Below are positions 1-4,856 of a DNA stretch of 6,952 nucleotides, in pieces. The notes below the pieces were generated by a model, which had not been told where the DNA came from, did not search any database, and saw nothing but the letters and a program-made list of their open reading frames with translations. Position 1 is the stretch's first letter. Each line of letters starts with the position of its first letter. The position numbers and the translations under genes are program-made. Origin of the DNA: Caulobacteraceae bacterium (GTDB lineage: Bacteria; Pseudomonadota; Alphaproteobacteria; Caulobacterales; Caulobacteraceae); assembly GCA_030151985.1 (NCBI GenBank), contig JASLDZ010000268.1, positions 1-6,952 of the forward strand, read 5' to 3'.

Positions 1-32
1 CCGAGCACGGTGGCGCTCCGCTGTCCCGTTTA

Positions 33-140
33 TCCGCTCATCCCGGCGAAAGCCGGGACCCAAGTCGGTCGTGGTCGTTGGGCGCAGGGCGTTCAACATC
101 GACCCGCGCATGGGTCCCGGCTTTCGCCGGGATGAGCGGA
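33..140. repeat. Perfect 30-bp inverted repeat with nested GNRA-loop hairpins
   Basis: Bases 33-62 are the exact reverse complement of bases 111-140, separated by a 48-bp unique spacer. Each arm is itself a near-palindrome: TCCCGGC-GAAA-GCCGGGA at 41-58 and TCCCGGC-TTTC-GCCGGGA at 115-132. Each can therefore fold into a 7-bp stem with a 4-base loop, or the two arms can pair into one long cruciform or stem. Short repeats with this core are widespread between genes in Caulobacterales and Sphingomonadales (recalled, not searched). A weaker outer match (1-9 with 172-180, 9 bp) suggests the palindromic unit may extend further. There is no T-tract next to either arm, so it is not a classical intrinsic terminator, though it could stabilise or end transcripts. 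Confidence 0.9.
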
Positions 141-184
141 GGTTGGATGACTACCGTGGCAGCCCTGCCGTCGTGCTCGGCCGC

Positions 185-227
185 GTCAAGGCACGCTCCG
201 GCTGCGCCTCCGCTCTACGGCCTTGAC
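185..227. repeat. Stem-loop GTCAAGGC/GCCTTGAC
   Basis: Bases 185-192 (GTCAAGGC) pair perfectly with 220-227 (GCCTTGAC), enclosing a 27-base loop. The match extends outward for two more pairs (183 with 229, 182 with 230) after one mismatch at 184/228. The role is unknown. It sits 45 bp right of the 33-140 inverted repeat and may belong to the same repeat block. Confidence 0.55.
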
Positions 228-261
228 CCGCCCTGCGCGCGACGGCTGACCGATGGGCGTC

Positions 262-278
262 GGGACGCGGGGCGTCCC
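262..278. repeat. Compact hairpin GGGACGC-GGG-GCGTCCC
   Basis: This is a perfect 7-bp stem (262-268 with 272-278) closed by a 3-base loop. It is GC-rich and would be very stable in RNA on either strand. No U-run follows on either strand, so it does not meet the usual criteria for an intrinsic terminator. Confidence 0.5.
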
Positions 279-288
279 TCCAGATCAA

Positions 289-315
289 GTTCGACGAGCC
301 TGCGGCGCGTCGAAC
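289..315. repeat. Stem-loop GTTCGACG/CGTCGAAC
   Basis: This is a perfect 8-bp inverted repeat (289-296 with 308-315) around an 11-base loop, the third hairpin in the 141-421 stretch. It could equally be read as an operator-like dyad, but there is no neighbouring gene start for it to control. The nearest gene ends at 422, about 105 bp away. Confidence 0.5.
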
Positions 316-421
316 ACAGGGCTGGGGCAAACAAGCAAGAAGACCGAAACCCGCAACGGGCAAGCGGAGGGTAGGCCAGCGCGCACCTCGGGTTCGGCGT
401 CCCCCCCTCCCTCAGCCACCC

Positions 422-1414
422 TCAGTGATATCGCCGCGCCTTCAGCCGCTTGCGGCGGTCGGCGCTGGTGACGGTGACGTCGAACACGTCGCCCTCCCGC
501 TCTAGCGTCAGGGGCACGTCGACGCCCGCCGGGCCCAGGGCCCAGACGCGGCGGTAGAAGAGGCCGAGGTCGTCGACGGGCTCGCCCGCCACCGCCAGCA
601 CCACGTCGCCGGGATCGAGCCCCGCGCGCCGGGCGGGCCCGTCGCCGGCGTGGCCGATGATCGTCACCTGCCCGTCGATCTCCTGCGCGAACAGGCCCAG
701 CCAGGGGCGGGACGGGCGAGCGCCTCCGCCCGCGAGCAGGGCGTCGAACACCGGCGGCAGGAGCTCGGCCGGCACGCTCATGTTCAGCGCCAGGGGGGGA
801 CGGCCGTCCGCCTGCTGCTCGACCTGCAGCGATCCCAGCCCCACGAGGGCGCCGTCGGGGCCCAGGATCGCCGCCCCGCTCCAGTGCGGATGGGCCGGAG
901 CGGTGAACAGCGCCTCGTCCAGGGCGTATTCCCAGTAGCCGGCGAACGGTCGGCGCGCGACGAGCCGCGCCGCCACCGCGTGGCGCGCGCCGCCGGCCCC
1001 GGCGACCACCACCGGCTCGCCCTCGGCCAGCAGGGAGGAGTCGCCGATGCGCACCGCGGGCAGCTGCAGGGGCTCCAGCGCCTGCAGGAGGCCGAAGCCG
1101 GTCTCCCCGTCGACGCCGAGCGGATGAGCGGGGACGGCCCGGCCATCGGCGGTGGTCAGGGTCACGGCTTCGGCTTCGGTGATCAGATAACCGATGGTGA
1201 GCACCACGCCGTCCTCGCGCACCACCACGCCGTTGCCCACCCGCTCGGTCCCCAGCGCCTCGGCGGTGTAAGCGTCGGAGGGGACGCGCGCGTGGACGGC
1301 CACGACCGAGGACAGCGCCCGGTCGAGGTCGAAACGGCAGCTGGAGGTCTTCGGGCGGTCGGCGGCGGCCACTTCAAGGCCGTCGAAGCTCAGCGCGTCG
1401 GGGGATTTCGTCAT
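422..1414 (-). CDS. Trypsin-fold/PDZ protein (HtrA-like, S1C), probably proteolytically inactive
   Basis: This is a 330-residue protein with a chymotrypsin-fold domain (about residues 30-225) and one PDZ domain (about 236-315). The PDZ core is WLGL at 238-241 plus AGLDPGD at 264-270. The order is that of DegP/HtrA, but the catalytic triad is degenerate. In VLTIGYLI, Tyr76 stands where the DegP motif has its His. In DGETGFGLLQ (102-111), Gly106 stands where it has Asp. Ser179 is kept in HWSGAA, but the usual GN before it is replaced. From memory, an alphaproteobacterial subfamily shares the 'LTIGYLI' and 'RRPFAGYWEY' (154-163) signatures, so the loss is probably a family trait rather than a local mutation. 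There is no signal peptide or membrane segment, so a cytoplasmic chaperone or peptide-binding role is plausible. ATG at 1414 is the furthest upstream start possible: an in-frame stop lies 19 codons upstream, with no ATG/GTG/TTG between. No clear Shine-Dalgarno site is visible. The gene follows the His-rich peptide gene on the same strand. Confidence 0.88.
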   Translation of the reverse strand: MTKSPDALSFDGLEVAAADRPKTSSCRFDLDRALSSVVAVHARVPSDAYTAEALGTERVGNGVVVREDGVVLTIGYLITEAEAVTLTTADGRAVPAHPLGVDGETGFGLLQALEPLQLPAVRIGDSSLLAEGEPVVVAGAGGARHAVAARLVARRPFAGYWEYALDEALFTAPAHPHWSGAAILGPDGALVGLGSLQVEQQADGRPPLALNMSVPAELLPPVFDALLAGGGARPSRPWLGLFAQEIDGQVTIIGHAGDGPARRAGLDPGDVVLAVAGEPVDDLGLFYRRVWALGPAGVDVPLTLEREGDVFDVTVTSADRRKRLKARRYH

Positions 1415-1431
1415 GGCGCTGATGTCGGGAG

Positions 1432-1462
1432 CGGCGCGGCGGTCGGCAAGGCCGCCGCGCCG
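1432..1462 (-). terminator. GC-rich hairpin between His-rich peptide gene and trypsin-like gene
   Basis: Bases 1432-1442 and 1452-1462 form a perfect 11-bp inverted repeat (CGGCGCGGCGG/CCGCCGCGCCG) with a 9-base loop. Read leftward, it begins 6 bp after the His-rich gene's stop and ends 17 bases before the trypsin-like gene's ATG. No U-tract follows, so it is at best a U-less terminator, a 3'-end stabiliser or an attenuating structure that limits readthrough. It also occupies the place where the downstream gene's promoter or ribosome-binding site would be expected. Confidence 0.5.
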
Positions 1463-1468
1463 AGGTCC

Positions 1469-1672
1469 TCACCAGCGGTGGTGGCGGTGGCCATACCAGC
1501 CGTGGTGACGCCAGCCGTGGTGGCGCCAGTAGGGGCCGTGGTGACGCCACCCGTAGTGACGCCCGTAGTAGCCGTGCCGGTGGTACGGCTGGGCCTCGGC
1601 CGGGGCCGCCGCGGCGGCGACGGTCCCGGCGACGACGACGGCGGCGAGAGCGCCCTTGATCAGGGTCTGCAT
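1469..1672 (-). CDS. Small secreted His/Arg/Tyr/Trp-rich peptide
   Basis: This 67-codon gene is supported by a textbook Shine-Dalgarno site (AGGAGG, 8 bases before the ATG). Residues 1-27 look like a signal peptide: Lys6, then a hydrophobic Ala/Val run, then an Ala-x-Ala site (AEA, cleavage after residue 27). The predicted mature peptide of 40 residues contains 12 His, 7 Arg, 7 Gly, 6 Tyr, 5 Trp, 2 Pro and 1 Gln. It has no acidic residue, no Cys and no hydrophobic core. The motif WRHHG occurs three times (42-46, 49-53, 54-58). By composition it resembles small His-rich periplasmic proteins of alphaproteobacteria that are proposed to bind transition metals, but no defined family or function is recognised. 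It begins 74 bp after glpK on the same strand and could be read from the glp promoter or its own. Its frame stays open far upstream through the glp genes, so gene callers may merge or miss it. Confidence 0.82.
   Translation of the reverse strand: MQTLIKGALAAVVVAGTVAAAAAPAEAQPYHRHGYYGRHYGWRHHGPYWRHHGWRHHGWYGHRHHRW
1496..1549. repeat. Short in-gene tandem repeat encoding RHHGW units
   Basis: Two adjacent 15-bp units, 1496-1510 and 1511-1525, match at 14 of 15 bases. A third related copy lies at about 1534-1549, after an 8-base interruption. On the minus strand each encodes Arg-His-His-Gly, with Trp flanking. The near-identity in DNA as well as protein suggests the His-rich tail grew by recent tandem duplication, so its length may vary between strains. 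Confidence 0.75.
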
Positions 1673-1680
1673 GCTGAAAT

Positions 1681-1686
1681 CCTCCT
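1681..1686 (-). promoter_or_regulatory. Strong Shine-Dalgarno site of the His-rich peptide gene
   Basis: Minus-strand AGGAGG lies 8 bases upstream of the ATG at 1672. It is a perfect match to the anti-SD core and much stronger than anything in front of glpK or the trypsin-like gene. It fixes the start of this short gene inside a longer open frame and implies high translation. Confidence 0.85.
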
Positions 1687-1746
1687 GTTCAGGCCAGCAA
1701 CACGTCCTCCTACGCCCAGTTGCATGAACCGACGGCAACGGGGCGA

Positions 1747-3246
1747 TCAGGCGGGGCGCGAGAGCGTGCGGCGCACCGCCTCCGCCCAGCCCTCGAGCAG
1801 CGCGGCGCGGCGGCCCCCGTCCATGGCGGGCTCGAACGTCCGGTCCAGCGCCCAGACGGCGCGGAAGGCGTCGAAGTCGCCGTAGACGCCCGCCTGCCGT
1901 CCCGCGAGGTAGGCGGCGCCCAGGGCCGTGGTCTCCAGCACCTTCGGCCGCTCCACCGGCAGGTCGCAGACGTCGGCCAGGGCTTGGCACAGCCAGTCGT
2001 TGGCGACCATGCCGCCGTCGACCTTCAGCGCCTTGGGCTTCACCCCGTCCTCGGATGCGGCGGCGAGCAGGTCGCGGGTCTGCAGGCAGACGGACTCCAG
2101 CGCCGCCCGCGCCAGCTCGGCCGGCCCGGTGGCGCGCGTCAGGCCGAAGATCGCGCCTCGCGCGTCCGGGTCCCAGTGCGGCGCGCCGAGCCCCGTGAAC
2201 GCGGGCACGAGGTAGACGCCGCCCGTCGAGGCCAGGCCCCGGGCCAGCCCCTCGGTCTCGGCGGCGTTGCGGATGATCCCCAGCCCGTCCCGCAGCCACT
2301 GCACGGCGGCGCCGGCGACGAAGATCGAGCCCTCCAGCGCGTAACTCGTCCGGCCCTCCAGCCGATAGCCGACGGTCGTCAGCAGCCGGTGGTGGGAGGG
2401 GGTGAAGGCCTCGCCCGTGTTCACCAGCACGAAGGCGCCGGTGCCGAAGGTGGCCTTGATGTCGCCGGCCGAGAAGCCGCACTGGCCTATGGCGGCGGCG
2501 TGCTGGTCGCCCGCGACGCCCAGGATCGTGATGGGCCGGCCGAACCACTCGGGATCGGTCTCGCCATAGTCGGCCGCGCAGTCGCGCACCTCCGGCAGGA
2601 GCTCGGGCGGCACGCGGAAGAGGTCGAGCAGGCCCTGGTCCCAGCGCTGCGCCCGGATGTCGAACAGGCTGGTGCGGCTGGCGTTGGTGGCGTCGGTGGC
2701 GTGGACGCGGCCCTTGGTGAGCCGCCAGATCAGGAAGCTGTCGACGGTGCCGAACGCCAGCTCGCCCATGCCCGCGCGGCCCCGCGCGCCCTCCACATGG
2801 TCCAGGATCCAGGCGACCTTGGAGGCGGAGAAGTAGGGGTCGAGCAGGAGCCCGGTCTTGTCCCGCACCTCGTCCTCGCGGCCCTCCCGCGCCAGCCGGC
2901 GGCAGTCCTGGGCGGTGCGGCGGTCCTGCCAGACGATGGCGTTGTAGACGGGCTCGCCCGTGGCGCGGTCCCACACCACGGCGGTCTCGCGCTGGTTGGT
3001 GACGCCGATCGCGGCGACCTTGCCGCCCCGGCGCTCGGCCTTGCGCAACGCCTTCTGCGCAACCTTCAGCTGCGTGTCCCAGATCGCCTCGGGATCGTGC
3101 TCGACCCAGCCCTCGGCGGGGTAGACCTGCGGGAACTCCGCCTGCGCCACGGCGACGACGCGGGCCTCCTCGTCGAAGACGATCGCGCGGGACGAGGTGG
3201 TGCCCTGGTCCAGGGCGAGGATCAGCGGGCGTTCGGACCGGGGCAT
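1747..3246 (-). CDS. glpK: Glycerol kinase
   Basis: This enzyme converts ATP plus glycerol to sn-glycerol 3-phosphate in the cytoplasm, the trapping step of glycerol catabolism. The 499 residues match the usual GlpK length (E. coli 502). It has the FGGY-kinase two-domain pattern. The N-terminal phosphate-binding loop is DQGTTSSRA (13-21). The glycerol-site residues are Arg86-Glu87 in TNQRET, Trp106 in IVWQDRRT, Tyr138 in DPYFSASK, and Asp247-Gln248 in GVAGDQ. Next come GTGAF (268-272), GLGAPHWDPDARG (352-364), the KVDGGM nucleotide-site motif (408-413) and ALGAAYLAG (441-449). All substrate-contacting residues known from E. coli GlpK have counterparts, so it should be active. The ATG at 3246 is 9 bp past the glpD stop with no good Shine-Dalgarno site of its own, which suggests translational coupling. 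Allosteric control by fructose 1,6-bisphosphate or EIIA-Glc cannot be judged from sequence. Confidence 0.97.
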   Translation of the reverse strand: MPRSERPLILALDQGTTSSRAIVFDEEARVVAVAQAEFPQVYPAEGWVEHDPEAIWDTQLKVAQKALRKAERRGGKVAAIGVTNQRETAVVWDRATGEPVYNAIVWQDRRTAQDCRRLAREGREDEVRDKTGLLLDPYFSASKVAWILDHVEGARGRAGMGELAFGTVDSFLIWRLTKGRVHATDATNASRTSLFDIRAQRWDQGLLDLFRVPPELLPEVRDCAADYGETDPEWFGRPITILGVAGDQHAAAIGQCGFSAGDIKATFGTGAFVLVNTGEAFTPSHHRLLTTVGYRLEGRTSYALEGSIFVAGAAVQWLRDGLGIIRNAAETEGLARGLASTGGVYLVPAFTGLGAPHWDPDARGAIFGLTRATGPAELARAALESVCLQTRDLLAAASEDGVKPKALKVDGGMVANDWLCQALADVCDLPVERPKVLETTALGAAYLAGRQAGVYGDFDAFRAVWALDRTFEPAMDGGRRAALLEGWAEAVRRTLSRPA

Positions 3247-3255
3247 GGGGCGAGG

Positions 3256-4785
3256 CTAGACCGCGAGCGCCGTCGCCGCCACGGGGGCGGCCTCGAACCA
3301 GGCGGCGAAGGCGGCGCGCTCGGCGTCGGTCATCTTCAGCCCGAGCTTGCTGCGCCGCCACAGCACGTCGTCCGCCTTGCAGGCCCACTCCTCCCGCCGA
3401 AGGTATTCCGCCTCGCGTTCGGTCAGGCCGCCGCCGAAGTCGCGGCCCATGTCGGCCCAGGCGCCGGCGCCGTCGAGCACCCGCTCCACCCGCGAGCCGT
3501 AGGCGTGGCACATCCGGGTGAGGTGCGGCTCCCCCAGCCAGGGCCAGCGGGCGCGGACGGAGCCGCAGAAGCCGTCGAACGTCGGAGTCGGCAGGTCGCC
3601 GCCCGGCACCTTCGCCTGGGCGGTCCAGGCCCGGCGAGGATCGCGCAAGGCCGCGCCCAGATCCTTCAGCGCGTGCTCGGCCAGCTTGCGGAAGGTGGTC
3701 AGCTTGCCGCCGTAGACCGACAGCAGCGGCGCGCCGAGCGACGAGCCCGCTCCGCCCTCCAGGTCGAAGGCGTAGTCGCGGGTGACGGTGGAGGCGTTCG
3801 TCTCGCCGCTGTCGGCGAGCGGGCGCACGCCGGAGTAGCTCCACACCACGTCCGCCGGCGTGATCGCGCGGTTGAAGTAGTCGCCGACGACGCCGCAGAG
3901 GTAGGCCGTCTCCTCCTCCGAGATCACGACGGTGGAGGGGTCGCCCTCGAACGGCACGTCGGTGGTGCCGACCAGGGTGCGGCCGTCCTCGTAGGGGATG
4001 GTGAACACCACCCGGCCGTCGCCGCTCTGCAGGGTGTAGCACTGCGGCCCCTCGTAGAGGGCGGGGACGACGATGTGGCTGCCCTTCACGAGGCGCACCG
4101 CGTGGGCGCCCGGCGCATTGCGGCCGGTGGAGCGCACCACCTTGTCCACCCAGGGCCCCGCGGCGTTGACCAGGGCGCGGGCGGCGACGGTGCGGGCGCC
4201 CGCCGGCCCGGAGAGCTCCACACGCCACACGTCCCCCTCCCGGTGGGCGGAGGTCATGCGCGTGCGGGTGAGCACCGTCCCCCCGTGGCCCGCCGCGTCC
4301 ACCGCCAGGAGCGCGACCAGGCGCGCGTCGTCCACCCAGCAGTCCGAATAGGCGAAGCCGCGGCGATAGAGGTCCTTCAGCGGAGCGCCCTCCGGATCGC
4401 GCCGGAGGTCCAGCGTCCGCGTGGGCGGGAGCGACCGCTCGCCGCCGATGTGGTCGTAGAGGAACAGGCCGATCCGCAGCATCCAGGCCGGACGCAGGCC
4501 CTTGTGGTGCGGCAGCACGAAGCGCATCGGGCGCACCAGGTGCGGCGCGCTGCGCAACAGCACCTCCCGCTCCTGCAGCGACTCCCGCACCAGGCGGAAG
4601 GCGTACTGCTCCAGGTAGCGCAGGCCGCCGTGGACCAGCTTGGAGCTGCGCGACGAGGTGGCGCTGGCCAGGTCGTCGGCCTCCACGAGAAGCGTGCGCC
4701 AGCCGCGACCCGCCGCGTCGCGGGCGACGCCGGCGCCGTTCACGCCGCCCCCCACGACCACGATGTCGAAGGCCTCGTCGCCCAT
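3256..4785 (-). CDS. glpD: Aerobic glycerol-3-phosphate dehydrogenase (FAD, quinone-linked)
   Basis: This enzyme oxidises sn-glycerol 3-phosphate to dihydroxyacetone phosphate at the inner face of the cytoplasmic membrane and feeds electrons to the quinone pool. It acts directly after GlpK. The 509 residues compare with 501 in E. coli GlpD, and the match is close throughout. The FAD dinucleotide fold is VVGGGVNGAG (10-19). It is followed by ATSSRSSKLVHGGLRYLE (42-59), LRPAWMLRIGLFLYDH (97-112), RGFAYSDCWVDDARL (142-156), RLVKGSHIVVP (231-241), VGTTDV (272-277), the substrate-site YSGVRPL with Arg321, and VYGGKLTTFRKLAEHAL (357-373). The C-terminal DAO_C region ends near ADDVLWRRSKLGL (471-483). 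I chose the ATG at 4785 because AGGAGG lies 5 bases upstream and the FAD fold starts at residue 7. An in-frame ATG at 4833 would add 16 non-conserved residues and run into the divergent promoter region. It is the first gene of the glpD-glpK unit. Confidence 0.96.
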   Translation of the reverse strand: MGDEAFDIVVVGGGVNGAGVARDAAGRGWRTLLVEADDLASATSSRSSKLVHGGLRYLEQYAFRLVRESLQEREVLLRSAPHLVRPMRFVLPHHKGLRPAWMLRIGLFLYDHIGGERSLPPTRTLDLRRDPEGAPLKDLYRRGFAYSDCWVDDARLVALLAVDAAGHGGTVLTRTRMTSAHREGDVWRVELSGPAGARTVAARALVNAAGPWVDKVVRSTGRNAPGAHAVRLVKGSHIVVPALYEGPQCYTLQSGDGRVVFTIPYEDGRTLVGTTDVPFEGDPSTVVISEEETAYLCGVVGDYFNRAITPADVVWSYSGVRPLADSGETNASTVTRDYAFDLEGGAGSSLGAPLLSVYGGKLTTFRKLAEHALKDLGAALRDPRRAWTAQAKVPGGDLPTPTFDGFCGSVRARWPWLGEPHLTRMCHAYGSRVERVLDGAGAWADMGRDFGGGLTEREAEYLRREEWACKADDVLWRRSKLGLKMTDAERAAFAAWFEAAPVAATALAV

Positions 4786-4856
4786 CGTCCCCTCCTCGCG
4801 AGTCCGCGCGCGACCGTATAGACCAGCCGTCACGCGCGGGCCCGTAGGAATTTGAT
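4786..4856. promoter_or_regulatory. 71-bp divergent intergenic region between glpD and the M20 peptidase gene
   Basis: Promoters for both leftward glpD and the rightward peptidase gene must lie here or inside the opposite gene. The AT-richer core CCGTATAGACC (about 4814-4824) could serve as a -10 on either strand (TATAGA rightward, TATACG leftward), but no convincing -35 hexamer lies at 16-18 bp. The glpD Shine-Dalgarno site (minus-strand AGGAGG) is at 4791-4796. The rightward gene has AGGAA at 4846-4850, 6 bases before its ATG. No clear GlpR-like operator dyad is visible. The shared short region means the two genes may be co-regulated or may interfere with each other. Confidence 0.5.

Larger units (their letters stand above)
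141..421. other. Gene-free, hairpin-rich intergenic stretch
   Basis: No reading frame here has a recognisable protein, a Shine-Dalgarno site or normal codon bias. The short open frames are low-complexity Arg/Ala/Ser/Pro strings. What the stretch does hold is three separate inverted repeats, listed on their own, within 135 bp. It directly follows the 33-140 inverted repeat. Together these suggest a decayed or dispersed non-coding repeat unit downstream of the leftward trypsin-like gene. I see no T-tract terminator and no convincing promoter. Confidence 0.6.

Noticed and set aside
262..278. Intrinsic terminator for the leftward trypsin-like gene
   Set aside because: The stem is good, but it lies about 145 bp past the stop and no U-run follows on the minus strand.
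78..471. Short open frames of 70-98 codons on both strands in the left intergenic region
   Set aside because: They overlap inverted repeats and have no Shine-Dalgarno site and atypical Arg/Ser/Pro-rich content. The longest includes a repeat arm within its coding region.
650..1885. A 411-codon plus-strand open frame opposite the PDZ protein
   Set aside because: It is an antisense shadow. It is rich in Gly, Arg, Gln and Val repeats, has no ribosome-binding site, and crosses the His-rich gene and the end of glpK.
1720..4821. A 3.1-kb open frame on the plus strand, antisense to glpK and glpD
   Set aside because: It is an artefact of high-GC third positions on the coding strand. The translation is a low-complexity Arg/Gly/Ala/Val/His string with no family signature, while the opposite strand encodes two unmistakable enzymes.
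4786..4833. A 16-residue N-terminal extension of GlpD from the upstream ATG at 4833
   Set aside because: The extension is not conserved with E. coli GlpD and lacks a Shine-Dalgarno site, whereas the ATG at 4785 has AGGAGG 5 bases upstream.
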